This document shows, piece after piece, positions 1 to 8,283 of a stretch of 64,000 nucleotides of DNA. A program made the position numbers and the translations under genes. Below the pieces are notes generated by a model. That model did no database searches, was not told the origin of the DNA, and worked only from the letters and a program-made list of their open reading frames with translations. The DNA lies in the NCBI RefSeq assembly GCF_014639535.1, contig NZ_BMGA01000001.1, positions 62,001 through 126,000 on the forward strand, given 5' to 3'. Within the stretch, counting starts at the first letter, position 1. Each line of letters opens with the position of its first letter. This DNA is from Flavobacterium palustre. Its GTDB lineage: Bacteria; Bacteroidota; Bacteroidia; Flavobacteriales; Flavobacteriaceae.

Positions 1-122
1 AGTGGATTCTCAATTGGAGATATTGCGTGAGCCAATTTTAGGTCAGCATAAGTTTTCTTAGCCTGGCTAAGATTTTCTTGCAACTGTGCTGCAGAAAGAC
101 CTTTTATTTCTGATTGTTTCAT
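1..122 (-). CDS. rpmC: 50S ribosomal protein L29, 3' part cut by the window edge
   Basis: The reading frame starts at ATG 122-120 and runs off the left edge; about 40 codons are visible. The translation begins MKQSEIKGLSAAQLQENL and continues with a helical Lys/Ala-rich stretch, as expected for the L29 helical hairpin that sits at the exit of the peptide tunnel. It follows rplP after 13 bases, the normal L16-L29 order of the S10 operon. The protein is too short to appear as a long open frame, but identity by position and sequence is clear. Confidence 0.9.
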   Translation of the reverse strand, partial: MKQSEIKGLSAAQLQENLSQAKKTYADLKLAHAISPIENP

Positions 123-135
123 AATATAATATAGA

Positions 136-561
136 TTATGCTTCGAAATCTCTAGCAACAACGAATTTAGTTTTTACAGGAAGCTTTTGAGCTGCAAGAC
201 GTAACGCCTCTTTAGCAACTGACAAAGGAACTCCTCCTACTTCAAACATAATTCTTCCGGGTTTAACAACAGCTGCCCAATATTCAACGGCACCTTTACC
301 TTTACCCATACGTACCTCAAGAGGTTTCTTAGTAATTGGTTTGTCTGGAAATATTTTAATCCATAATTGTCCCTCTCTTTTCATGTAACGAGTTGCAGCG
401 ATACGCGCAGCCTCGATTTGACGTGAAGTAAGAAACATACCATCTTCATGAACAGATTTAATACCAAACATTCCGTTTGAAAGTTCGTGCCCTCTATTAG
501 AGTTCCCTTTCATTCTACCTTTTTGTACCTTACGGTATTTTGTTCTTTTAGGCTGTAACAT
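136..561 (-). CDS. rplP: 50S ribosomal protein L16
   Basis: A 141-residue protein of normal L16 length. It starts [19 protein letters not shown], the conserved L16 N-terminus, and carries the [14 protein letters not shown] and [18 protein letters not shown] segments that contact the A-site tRNA region of 23S rRNA. It lies 18 bases after rpsC and 13 before rpmC in the S10 operon and is surely cotranscribed with them. Nothing is unusual in length or sequence. Confidence 0.98.
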   Translation of the reverse strand: MLQPKRTKYRKVQKGRMKGNSNRGHELSNGMFGIKSVHEDGMFLTSRQIEAARIAATRYMKREGQLWIKIFPDKPITKKPLEVRMGKGKGAVEYWAAVVKPGRIMFEVGGVPLSVAKEALRLAAQKLPVKTKFVVARDFEA

Positions 562-579
562 TTTTCTTTAATTTAAAAA

Positions 580-1329
580 TTACTTTCTTTTACGAGCGTC
601 TGGTTTTCCACCTTTTGAAAAGTTAGATTTTCCACGAGGAGCATCTCCACCTTTTCCACTAGCTTGTTTTTTGTCCATTCCAGCTAAAGGAGAAAGCTCT
701 CTCTTTCCGTAAACCTCACCTTTCATGATCCACACTTTGATACCCATTCTACCATAAGTAGTATGCGCCTCAGCAAGTGCATAATCAATATCAGCTCTGA
801 AAGTTGACAAAGGAATTCTTCCCTCTTTGAAACCTTCCGAACGCGCCATCTCAGCACCATTCAAACGACCAGAAATTAAAACTTTGATACCTTCAGCGTT
901 CATACGCATAGAAGCAGCAATAGCCATTTTAATTGCACGTCTGTAAGAAATACGGCTTTCGATTTGACGAGCGATGCTTGTTGCAACTAAATAAGCATCT
1001 AACTCAGGTCTTTTAATTTCAAAGATGTTGATTTGAACCTCTTTGTCAGTAACTTTCTTAAGTTCCTCTTTCAACTTGTCTACCTCTTGACCGCCTTTAC
1101 CAATAATGATACCTGGACGAGCCGTAGTGATAGTAACGGTTACAAGCTTCAAAGTTCTCTCGATAATTACTTTAGATACACTAGCTTTTGATAAACGAGC
1201 ATGTACATACTTTCTGATTTTGTGATCTTCAGCTAATTTATCGCCGTAATCATTTCCACCATACCAGTTTGAGTCCCATCCTCTGATGATACCAAGTCTA
1301 TTTCCAATTGGATTTGTCTTTTGTCCCAT
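580..1329 (-). CDS. rpsC: 30S ribosomal protein S3
   Basis: A 249-residue protein. The N-terminus [20 protein letters not shown], the KH domain with the GxxG-type loop [12 protein letters not shown], and the C-terminal S3 domain ([21 protein letters not shown]) are all present. S3 forms part of the mRNA entry channel of the 30S subunit. The last 30 or so residues are a basic Gly/Lys-rich tail, a lineage extension compared with the 233-residue E. coli protein. It is 6 bases from rplV and 18 from rplP within the S10 operon. Confidence 0.98.
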   Translation of the reverse strand: MGQKTNPIGNRLGIIRGWDSNWYGGNDYGDKLAEDHKIRKYVHARLSKASVSKVIIERTLKLVTVTITTARPGIIIGKGGQEVDKLKEELKKVTDKEVQINIFEIKRPELDAYLVATSIARQIESRISYRRAIKMAIAASMRMNAEGIKVLISGRLNGAEMARSEGFKEGRIPLSTFRADIDYALAEAHTTYGRMGIKVWIMKGEVYGKRELSPLAGMDKKQASGKGGDAPRGKSNFSKGGKPDARKRK

Positions 1330-1335
1330 CTTGTA

Positions 1336-1746
1336 TTAATTTGCTTGTGTGTTATTAATAGCTCCTAACACGATTGTTACGTGATTAGAACGTTTTCTAA
1401 TTCTGTGTGCACGACCTTGCGGAGCTGGACGAAGTCTTTTTAACATCATTCCACCATCTACTCTGATCTCTTTAACAAATAATCCAGCTTCTTCTAAATT
1501 ACCTTCACTATTTTTTTGCTCCCAGTTGTTGATTGCAGATAATAATAGTTTTTCTAATTTCCTTGAAGCTTCTTTAGAACTGAATCTTAAAATGTTAAGT
1601 GCTCTTTCTACCTTCTGACCTCTTACCAAGTCCGCTACTAAGCGCATTTTTCTAGGTGAAGTAGGGCAGTTATTCAATTTCGCGAAAGCAATAGACTTAT
1701 TAGCCTCTTTTCTCGCATCTGCTGTTTCTCTTTTACGAACTCCCAT
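1336..1746 (-). CDS. rplV: 50S ribosomal protein L22
   Basis: A 136-residue L22 with the family core: the [18 protein letters not shown] segment and the beta-hairpin [22 protein letters not shown], whose tip reaches into the peptide exit tunnel. The N-terminus has a short charged extension before the core, so it is longer than the 110-residue E. coli protein. It is placed between rpsS and rpsC with gaps of 6 bases each, the canonical S10 operon order. Confidence 0.97.
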   Translation of the reverse strand: MGVRKRETADARKEANKSIAFAKLNNCPTSPRKMRLVADLVRGQKVERALNILRFSSKEASRKLEKLLLSAINNWEQKNSEGNLEEAGLFVKEIRVDGGMMLKRLRPAPQGRAHRIRKRSNHVTIVLGAINNTQAN

Positions 1747-1752
1747 TGCTTC

Positions 1753-2031
1753 TTATTTTTTACCTTTATTTTTTGCTCCAGCATGACCTCTAAAAGATCT
1801 AGTTGGTGAAAATTCTCCTAATTTGTGTCCTACCATGTTTTCAGTAACGTAAACCGGTACAAATTGACGACCGTTATGAACTGCGATAGTTTGTCCAACA
1901 AAGTCAGGAGTAATCATAGAAGCTCTAGACCAAGTCTTAACCACTCCTTTATTTCCACCTGCAATGTTCTCTTCAACTTTCTTTTCTAATTTATAATGAA
2001 CGAAAGGTCCTTTTTTTAATGAACGTGCCAT
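1753..2031 (-). CDS. rpsS: 30S ribosomal protein S19
   Basis: A 92-residue S19, the standard length. It starts [19 protein letters not shown] and contains the conserved [21 protein letters not shown] and [17 protein letters not shown] segments. S19 binds 16S rRNA in the head of the 30S subunit as a complex with S13. It lies 6 bases from both rplB and rplV and has no separate promoter that I can see. Confidence 0.98.
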   Translation of the reverse strand: MARSLKKGPFVHYKLEKKVEENIAGGNKGVVKTWSRASMITPDFVGQTIAVHNGRQFVPVYVTENMVGHKLGEFSPTRSFRGHAGAKNKGKK

Positions 2032-2037
2032 ATCTTA

Positions 2038-2862
2038 TTATTTCTTTCTACGTTCTACGATATACTTACTACTCGGGTTTTTCGGAGAACGAGTTCTATA
2101 ACCTTTAGCTGGTACTCCGTTTCTTGAACGTGGATGACCTCCAGAAGAACGTCCTTCACCACCTCCCATTGGGTGATCAACAGGGTTCATCGCTACTGGT
2201 CTTGTTCTTGGTCTTCTACCTAACCATCTTGTTCTACCTGCTTTACCAGATACCACTAATTGATGATCAGAGTTAGAAACTGCTCCAATTGTAGCCGAAC
2301 AAGTTAACAAGATCAATCTTGTTTCTCCAGAAGGCATTTTAATTGTAGCATATTTTCCATCTCTTGCCATTAATTGAGCAAATGTTCCAGCTGAACGAGC
2401 AATTACAGCTCCTTGACCTGGACGTAATTCAATACAAGAGATTACAGTTCCCAAAGGAATTTTACTCAATGGTAAAGTATTACCAATTTCTGGTTGAGCA
2501 TCAGCACCAGAAACTAATTTCTGACCAACTTTCAATCCATTTTGAGCAATAATATAAGTTTTCTCTCCATCAGCATAAGCTAATAAAGCAATAAAAGCAG
2601 TTCTGTTTGGATCATACTCGATTGATTTCACTGTAGCTGGAATTCCATCTTTAGTTCTTTTGAAATCAATGATACGATATCTTTGCTTGTGACCACCACC
2701 CGTGTAACGCATGGTCATCTTTCCTTGACTATTTCTACCTCCAGAGTTTTTTATCGGCGCTATCAAAGAGCGTTCCGGCTTATCAGTTGTAATGGCGTCA
2801 TAACCATTCACAACTCTAAATCGCTGACCTGCGGTAATAGGTTTTAATTTTCTTACTGACAT
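2038..2862 (-). CDS. rplB: 50S ribosomal protein L2
   Basis: A 274-residue L2 of normal length. It carries the OB-fold and SH3-like RNA-binding domains and, near the C-terminus, the conserved segment [19 protein letters not shown] with the histidine close to the peptidyl-transferase centre. L2 is needed for subunit joining. It is 9 bases downstream of rplW and 6 upstream of rpsS. The antisense frame at 2364-2552 is only a shadow of this gene. Confidence 0.98.
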   Translation of the reverse strand: MSVRKLKPITAGQRFRVVNGYDAITTDKPERSLIAPIKNSGGRNSQGKMTMRYTGGGHKQRYRIIDFKRTKDGIPATVKSIEYDPNRTAFIALLAYADGEKTYIIAQNGLKVGQKLVSGADAQPEIGNTLPLSKIPLGTVISCIELRPGQGAVIARSAGTFAQLMARDGKYATIKMPSGETRLILLTCSATIGAVSNSDHQLVVSGKAGRTRWLGRRPRTRPVAMNPVDHPMGGGEGRSSGGHPRSRNGVPAKGYRTRSPKNPSSKYIVERRKK

Positions 2863-2871
2863 TGTTATATC

Positions 2872-3162
2872 TTAGATATTGTTGTAAAAATCAATTGTTT
2901 CTCCTTCTTGTACTTGAACAATTGCTTTTTTGATTGCATTTGTCTTTCCACTGATTAAACCACTTTTAGTGTATTTAGTAGTTCTGTCCGGTCTTACATT
3001 TATTGTATTAACACTAACAACAGTCACTCCATAAGCAGCCTCAACAGCTTTCTTAATTTCAACTTTGTTAGCTTTTTTGTTAACCACAAATCCAAAACGG
3101 TTTAAAACTTCACTTTCTTTGGTTACTTTTTCCGTTACTATAGGCTTAATTATGATACTCAT
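2872..3162 (-). CDS. rplW: 50S ribosomal protein L23
   Basis: A 96-residue protein beginning MSIIIKPIVTEKVTKESE, the typical L23 start, followed by NRFGFVVNKKANKVEIKKAVE and VNTINVRPD. L23 lies at the tunnel exit and docks trigger factor and the signal recognition particle. It is 6 bases after rplD and 9 before rplB. Length and order are normal for the S10 operon. Confidence 0.97.
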   Translation of the reverse strand: MSIIIKPIVTEKVTKESEVLNRFGFVVNKKANKVEIKKAVEAAYGVTVVSVNTINVRPDRTTKYTKSGLISGKTNAIKKAIVQVQEGETIDFYNNI

Positions 3163-3168
3163 CTCCTA

Positions 3169-3798
3169 TTATTTACTTAAATTTTCTTCAATTACTTCCA
3201 AAGAACTCTCCAAAAGCACTAAATTATTAGCATTTAAAATATCATAAGTACTTAGTTCTGAACTACTTACAACGTTAGACGCTTTTAAATTACGTGACGA
3301 CAAATATACATTTTTATTGGTATTACCCAACACAAATAGAGATTTTTTATTTTCTAACTCTAAAGCTTTCAAAACGTTAATGAAATTTTTAGTGTTTGGA
3401 ACTTCAAAATTAAAGTCTTCAAGAACGATAATATTTGACTCTTTAGCTTTTATAGAGAACGCTGATTTTCTAGCCAAACGCTTCAAGCTTTTATTCAATT
3501 TGAATGAATAACTTCTTGGTCTTGGTCCAAAAATAGTTCCTCCACCTTTAAAAACAGGTGATTTAGCAGATCCTGCACGAGCAGTACCTGTTCCTTTTTG
3601 TTTTTTAATCTTACGAGTAGATCCCGCAACTTCAGCTCTTTCTTTAGCCTTGTGCGTCCCTTGTCTTTGATTAGCAAGATATTGCTTAACATCAAGGTAC
3701 ACTGCGTGATTATTCGGTTCAATTGCGAATACTGAATCAGAAAGTTGAACTTTTCTTCCAGTATCTTTTCCGTTGAAATCTAATACTTTTACTTCCAT
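3169..3798 (-). CDS. rplD: 50S ribosomal protein L4
   Basis: A 209-residue L4. The long tunnel loop is recognisable in the middle ([21 protein letters not shown] followed by PRPRSY), and the C-terminal globular part follows. The ATG shares its first base with the rplC stop codon (TAATG), so the two genes are probably translationally coupled. In enterobacteria L4 represses its own operon through the S10 leader; whether it does so here is unknown, but the inverted repeats between rpsJ and rplC are a candidate target. Confidence 0.97.
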   Translation of the reverse strand: MEVKVLDFNGKDTGRKVQLSDSVFAIEPNNHAVYLDVKQYLANQRQGTHKAKERAEVAGSTRKIKKQKGTGTARAGSAKSPVFKGGGTIFGPRPRSYSFKLNKSLKRLARKSAFSIKAKESNIIVLEDFNFEVPNTKNFINVLKALELENKKSLFVLGNTNKNVYLSSRNLKASNVVSSSELSTYDILNANNLVLLESSLEVIEENLSK

Positions 3799-4415
3799 TA
3801 CTTCTGAATGATTACATAAGAGTTGTTATGACCAGGAACACATCCTTTAATAACAAGTAGGTTCTTATCAGCCACTACTTTTAAAACTCTAAGGTTTTGA
3901 ACTTTTACATTTTCTCCTCCCATTCTTCCAGCCATACGCATTCCTTTGAATACTCTAGATGGATAAGAAGAAGCTCCTACAGAACCTGGCGCTCTTAAAC
4001 GGTTATGCTGACCATGAGTTGCCTGACCAACACCACCAAAACCGTGACGTTTAACAACACCTTGAAAACCTTTACCTTTAGACACACCTTGTACATCTAC
4101 AAACTCTCCTTCAGCAAAAATAGAAACATCAATAAGATCTCCTAATTTTTGTTCAGTTGCAAAATCTTTGAATTCAACGACTTTTTTCTTAGCAACAGTT
4201 CCAGCTTTTTTAAAGTGACCTAAAGCCGCTTTTGTGGAATGTTTCTCGTTTTTGTCATCGAAACCAAGTTGCAACGCTTCATACCCGTCAACCTCGTTGG
4301 TTCTGACTTGGGTAACAACACATGGACCTGCCTCAATAACAGTACAAGGAATATTCTTCCCGTTCTCATCAAAAAGACTAGTCATGCCGATTTTTCTACC
4401 AATTAACCCAGACAT
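3798..4415 (-). CDS. rplC: 50S ribosomal protein L3
   Basis: A 205-residue L3 starting [20 protein letters not shown]. It carries the conserved loop [23 protein letters not shown], which reaches towards the peptidyl-transferase centre. L3 is one of the first proteins to assemble on 23S rRNA. It is separated from rpsJ by 156 bases, by far the largest gap in the S10 part of the operon, and that gap has its own promoter and inverted repeats. It therefore heads a second transcription unit as well as being read through from rpsL. Confidence 0.97.
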   Translation of the reverse strand: MSGLIGRKIGMTSLFDENGKNIPCTVIEAGPCVVTQVRTNEVDGYEALQLGFDDKNEKHSTKAALGHFKKAGTVAKKKVVEFKDFATEQKLGDLIDVSIFAEGEFVDVQGVSKGKGFQGVVKRHGFGGVGQATHGQHNRLRAPGSVGASSYPSRVFKGMRMAGRMGGENVKVQNLRVLKVVADKNLLVIKGCVPGHNNSYVIIQK

Positions 4416-4441
4416 AAATATTAATTATTAATTATTAAATA

Positions 4442-4480
4442 TAAAAACAGAACACAATCGTTTAAGTGAAGCTGTTTTTA
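4442..4480 (-). promoter_or_regulatory. Possible leader hairpin in the rplC mRNA
   Basis: Perfect 9-bp inverted repeat, TAAAAACAG at 4442-4450 and CTGTTTTTA at 4472-4480, in the untranslated leader between the predicted start of the internal transcript and rplC. Its 21-base loop contains one arm (4458-4470) of the longer 13-bp repeat described separately. The placement suggests an RNA structure that affects L3/L4 expression. That is inference; no ligand is known. Confidence 0.45.
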
Positions 4481-4542
4481 AAAAGTGGTGCAAAAGTATA
4501 ACTTATTTACACACAATCCAAAAAAACTTTTCACTTAAACGA
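4458..4542. repeat. 13-bp inverted repeat flanking the internal S10 promoter
   Basis: The arms are TCGTTTAAGTGAA at 4458-4470 and its exact reverse complement at 4530-4542, 59 bases apart, with the promoter (4491-4522) between them. On the mRNA, the arm nearer rpsJ also overlaps a short local hairpin, CACTT-n5-AAGTG at 4532-4546, followed within a few bases by a T-run, which looks like a weak terminator. A transcript read through from rpsL could form either structure. A transcript from the internal promoter has only the second arm. Confidence 0.55.
4491..4522 (-). promoter_or_regulatory. Internal S10-operon promoter upstream of rplC
   Basis: On the minus strand a TTTG (-33 element, plus positions 4519-4522) is followed after 20 bases by TACTTTTG (-7 element, plus 4491-4498). 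This fits the Bacteroidota sigma consensus TTTG / TAnnTTTG. It would start transcription about 70 bases before the rplC ATG. Confidence 0.65.
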
Positions 4543-4571
4543 AGTGCTCTAATTTACTCTTGAAAAAAAAC

Positions 4572-4877
4572 TTAAACTTTGATTTCTACTTCAACTCCAC
4601 TAGGTAATTCTAATTTCATTAAAGCATCGATAGTTTTAGATGAAGATGAATAAATATCAATTAATCTCTTATATGACATTACTTCAAATTGCTCTCTAGC
4701 TTTTTTGTTTACGTGCGGAGAACGCAATACTGTAAACAATTTTTTGTGAGTTGGCAAAGGAATTGGCCCTGTTACCACTGCTCCGGTAGTCTTAACCGTT
4801 TTTACAATCTTTTCAGCAGACTTATCTACCAACATGTGATCGTAAGATTTTAATTTTATTCTGATTTTTTGACTCAT
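4572..4877 (-). CDS. rpsJ: 30S ribosomal protein S10
   Basis: A 101-residue S10 beginning [20 protein letters not shown], with the [22 protein letters not shown] segment that enters the 30S head. It follows fusA after 11 bases; tuf, which sits here in enterobacteria, is absent, as is usual in Bacteroidota. In other bacteria S10 also partners NusB in antitermination. After its stop codon comes the unusual regulatory gap that precedes rplC. Confidence 0.97.
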
Positions 4878-4888
4878 TTTCTTAAAGA

Positions 4889-7045
4889 TTAAGCGTTTCC
4901 TTTTGCTTTTTTGATTACTGCCTCTGAAATATTAGAAGGCGTTTCTGCATAGTGAGAGAATTCCATTGTAGAAGTAGCTCTACCAGAAGACAATGTTCTC
5001 AATGTAGTTACATATCCAAACATTTCTGATAAAGGCACATCAGCCTTAATAGTTTTCGCACCATTTCTATCACCCATGTCATTAACCTGACCTCTACGAC
5101 GGTTAATATCACCTACGATATCTCCCATGTTTTCTTCAGGTGTAATAACTTCCATTTTCATGATTGGCTCAAGAATAACAGCTCCAGCAGCTTTAGCAAC
5201 TTCTCTATAACCCATTCTTGCAGCTAATTCAAAAGAAAGAGCATCAGAATCCACCGGGTGGAAAGATCCGTCTAACAAAGTCACTTTTAAACTATCAACT
5301 TGGTACCCAGCTAAAGGACCTGTTTTCATAGCTTCTCTGAAACCTTTTTCAACAGCAGGAATATATTCTTTAGGAACGTTACCTCCTTTTACTTCATTAA
5401 CAAACTGTAATCCAACTGGAACTTTACCATCAACTTCATCAGCAGGCTCAACTCTAAATACGATATCACCGAATTTACCACGACCTCCAGATTGTTTCTT
5501 GTAAACCTCTCTGTGTTGAGCAGATTTTGTAAACGCTTCTTTGTACTCCACCTGAGGCTCACCTTGATTTACCTCAACTTTGAATTCACGTTTCATACGA
5601 TCTACCAAGATATCCAAGTGAAGCTCACCCATACCTGAGATAATTGTTTGCCCTGAAGCCTCATCAGTTCTAACAGTAAACGTTGGATCTTCCTCAGCCA
5701 ATTTAGCCAAAGCCATACCCATTTTATCTACATCAGCCTTAGTTTTAGGCTCAATAGCAATACCAATTACCGGCGCAGGGAATTTCATAGACTCAAGAAT
5801 GATTGGGTGTTTTTCATCACACAATGTATCTCCAGTTTTGATATCTTTAAATCCAACAGCAGCCCCAATATCTCCAGCCTCAATATATTCGATTGGATTT
5901 TGTTTATTAGCGTGCATTTGGTAGATACGAGAAATACGCTCTTTGTTTCCAGAACGAGTGTTCAAAACATAAGAACCCGCATCTAAACGTCCTGAATAAG
6001 CACGGAAGAAAGCCAAACGACCTACGAATGGGTCAGTAGCAATTTTAAATGCCAAAGCAGCGAACGGCTCTTTAACATCTGGCTTACGCAAGATTTGAGT
6101 TTGATCTTCTTCTAATAATTCAGCATCATCCGGATGAATACCCTTGATACCTTCTTTATCCATTGGAGACGGCAAGTATTTACATACCGCATCTAACATG
6201 AATTGAACTCCTTTGTTTTTAAAAGAAGAACCAGCAATCATAGGAATGATAGCCATATCCATAGTAGCAGCTCTCAATGCATTGTTGATTTCCTCCTCAG
6301 TGATTGAGTTTTCATCTTCCATGTATTTATCCAAAAGATTCTCATCATAAGTAGCAATCTCTTCGATAAGAATAGAACGATAGTGTTTTACATCATCCAC
6401 CATATCAGCAGGGATATCAACAATATCAAAAGTAGCCCCTTGAGTTGCATCATGCCATACAATAGCTTGATTTTTCACTAAGTCAACTACCCCTTTGAAA
6501 TCATTTTCTTCACCAATTGGTAAAGTAATAGCAACAGCATTTGATTTCAACATATCTTTAACTTGTTGACAAACTGCCAAGAAGTTAGAACCTTGACGGT
6601 CCATTTTGTTTACGAATCCCATACGAGGAACTCTATACTGATCAGCAAGCCTCCAGTTAGTTTCTGATTGTGGCTCAACACCATCAACAGCAGAAAACAA
6701 GAAAACCAATCCATCCAATACACGTAAAGAACGGTTTACCTCTACAGTAAAGTCAACGTGTCCAGGAGTATCAATAATATTAAAGTGATATGGTAATGAT
6801 TCTGGCAATAATTTACCTTGCTCAGTTGGAAAATTCCACTCACAAGTTGTAGCAGCTGAAGTAATAGTAATACCTCTTTCTTGCTCTTGTGCCATCCAGT
6901 CCATTGTTGCAGCACCATCGTGTACCTCACCAATTTTATGTGATTTACCAGTATAAAAAAGAATACGCTCAGTAGTTGTTGTCTTACCAGCATCAATATG
7001 AGCAGCAATTCCTATATTTCTTGTATATTTTAAGTCTCTAGCCAT
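4889..7045 (-). CDS. fusA: Translation elongation factor G
   Basis: A 718-residue EF-G. GTPase motifs: P-loop AHIDAGKT (residues 15-22), switch II DTPGH (92-96) and NKMD (146-149). The later domains follow in the usual order, including [17 protein letters not shown] of domain III and the GYREV and GRATSTMEF segments of domains V and IV. It catalyses translocation and, with RRF, ribosome recycling. It lies 10 bases after rpsG and 11 before rpsJ, the str operon order. The length is slightly above the 700-residue average owing to small insertions in the G domain. Confidence 0.98.
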   Translation of the reverse strand: MARDLKYTRNIGIAAHIDAGKTTTTERILFYTGKSHKIGEVHDGAATMDWMAQEQERGITITSAATTCEWNFPTEQGKLLPESLPYHFNIIDTPGHVDFTVEVNRSLRVLDGLVFLFSAVDGVEPQSETNWRLADQYRVPRMGFVNKMDRQGSNFLAVCQQVKDMLKSNAVAITLPIGEENDFKGVVDLVKNQAIVWHDATQGATFDIVDIPADMVDDVKHYRSILIEEIATYDENLLDKYMEDENSITEEEINNALRAATMDMAIIPMIAGSSFKNKGVQFMLDAVCKYLPSPMDKEGIKGIHPDDAELLEEDQTQILRKPDVKEPFAALAFKIATDPFVGRLAFFRAYSGRLDAGSYVLNTRSGNKERISRIYQMHANKQNPIEYIEAGDIGAAVGFKDIKTGDTLCDEKHPIILESMKFPAPVIGIAIEPKTKADVDKMGMALAKLAEEDPTFTVRTDEASGQTIISGMGELHLDILVDRMKREFKVEVNQGEPQVEYKEAFTKSAQHREVYKKQSGGRGKFGDIVFRVEPADEVDGKVPVGLQFVNEVKGGNVPKEYIPAVEKGFREAMKTGPLAGYQVDSLKVTLLDGSFHPVDSDALSFELAARMGYREVAKAAGAVILEPIMKMEVITPEENMGDIVGDINRRRGQVNDMGDRNGAKTIKADVPLSEMFGYVTTLRTLSSGRATSTMEFSHYAETPSNISEAVIKKAKGNA

Positions 7046-7055
7046 TTCTTACGAA

Positions 7056-7532
7056 TTAAAATCTAAAGTGAGAGAAAGCTTTATTAGCCTCTGCCATTTT
7101 GTGAGTATCCATTCTTTTCTTAACAGCAGCTCCTTCTTCTTTAGCCGCAGCTAAACACTCAGAAGCCAACCTTTGAGCCATTGACTTTTCATTTCTTCTT
7201 CTAGCATAAAGTATCAACCACTTCATTGCCATAGAAATTTTTCTGTCTGGACGAATTTGCATTGGAATTTGAAATGTAGCTCCACCTACTCTACGACTAC
7301 GTACTTCTACGTGAGGCATAACGTTAGTTAAAGCATCTTTCCAAATTTCTAACGAAGTTTTCTCGTCATTTTGCTTTTTAGTCTCAATGATATCAATAGC
7401 ATCATAAAAAACTTTAAAAGCCGTAGATTTTTTACCATCCCACATTAAGTTGTTCACAAAACGCGTTACCAGTTGGTCATTAAACCTTGGATCTGGTAAA
7501 AGTGGTCTCTTTTTTGCCGCTCTTTTTCTCAT
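7056..7532 (-). CDS. rpsG: 30S ribosomal protein S7
   Basis: A 158-residue S7 with [19 protein letters not shown] at the N-terminus and the conserved [19 protein letters not shown] beta-hairpin region. It nucleates assembly of the 30S head and contacts the E-site tRNA. It is separated from rpsL by 115 bases that hold a repeat tract, an oddity inside an otherwise tight operon. Confidence 0.98.
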
Positions 7533-7552
7533 GTCTTTTTTTTAATAAAAAG

Positions 7553-7640
7553 TTATGGGTTATCCGTTAAATGTTAGTGTTAGAGATTTTAACTCATGTC
7601 TCAATCCTAACCCTCAACTCCTAACCTCGAACTCTTAACG
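7553..7640. repeat. Intergenic word repeat, family A, between rpsL and rpsG
   Basis: The gap between S12 and S7 holds a tract of near-repeated words of 7 to 11 bases built on CTCAAYYCTAAC and its reverse (for example CTCAATCCTAAC, CTCAACTCCTAAC, CTCGAACTCTTAAC). The same words recur at 45621-45647 and 56884-56945. It encodes nothing and is transcribed as part of the str operon mRNA. Confidence 0.5.
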
Positions 7641-7647
7641 TTTTAAA

Positions 7648-8031
7648 TTACTTTTTTGCTTCTTTTGGGCGTTTAGCACCATACTTAGATCTTCTTTGCG
7701 TTCTTCCAGCAACACCTGATGTATCAAGCGCACCACGAACGATGTGGTATCTAACTCCTGGTAAATCTTTTACCCTTCCACCCCTAACTAATACTATCGA
7801 GTGCTCTTGTAGATTGTGACCTTCACCAGGGATGTAAGCATTCACTTCATTACCATTTGTCAAACGTACACGCGCTACTTTACGCATCGCTGAGTTTGGT
7901 TTTTTTGGTGTAGTAGTGTAAACACGCGTACAAACTCCTCTTCGTTGAGGGCAAGAATCTAAAGCAACCGATTTACTCTTCTTAGTTATCTGAGTTCTTC
8001 CTGTTCTTACTAATTGTTGAATTGTTGGCAT
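7648..8031 (-). CDS. rpsL: 30S ribosomal protein S12
   Basis: A 127-residue S12, first gene of the str operon. It begins [20 protein letters not shown] and contains TPKKPNSA (residues 41-48) and GGRVKDLPG, with K88 and D89. The lysines at the decoding-site positions where streptomycin-resistance changes usually occur (43/44 and 88) are unchanged, so the allele looks sensitive. A good promoter lies about 55 bases upstream. Confidence 0.98.
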
Positions 8032-8065
8032 AATTAATACTAAAAATTATTATGTAAATATAAAT

Positions 8066-8080
8066 CCCGCTTTTTACGGG
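8066..8080 (-). promoter_or_regulatory. Small hairpin at the 5' end of the str operon mRNA
   Basis: CCCG (8066-8069) and CGGG (8077-8080) form a short stem with a 7-base A/T-rich loop, placed just after the predicted transcription start of the rpsL operon. It may protect the mRNA 5' end. It is short and could be incidental. Confidence 0.3.
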
Positions 8081-8084
8081 GTTG

Positions 8085-8115
8085 CAAATGTATAAATTAT
8101 TTTTTACTCTACAAA
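8085..8115 (-). promoter_or_regulatory. Promoter of the rpsL (str/S10) operon
   Basis: On the minus strand TTTG (plus 8112-8115) is followed after exactly 19 bases by TACATTTG (plus 8085-8092), a full match to the Bacteroidota TTTG / TAnnTTTG promoter. It lies 54 bases before the rpsL start codon and is the strongest promoter match in the window. Confidence 0.75.
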
Positions 8116-8283
8116 TGTTAATTCATTAATTTTCAACAAGATTATCATCACTATCTTTTCTAACGAACAAATCCCCCATTAAAACCACAATAAATTCCCA
8201 GTTCAAGTCAAAAAGAAGCAGAAATATTAGGTTAATTAACAATAATTTAAGATTTTTGCTAATAAGAACCCAAATTATCAAAA

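Noticed and set aside
2364-2552. Plus-strand frame inside rplB
   Set aside because: Antisense to a highly conserved ribosomal protein, without any supporting feature.
7533-7647. CRISPR-like array between rpsL and rpsG
   Set aside because: Repeats are short and degenerate, without regular spacers; no cas genes in the window.
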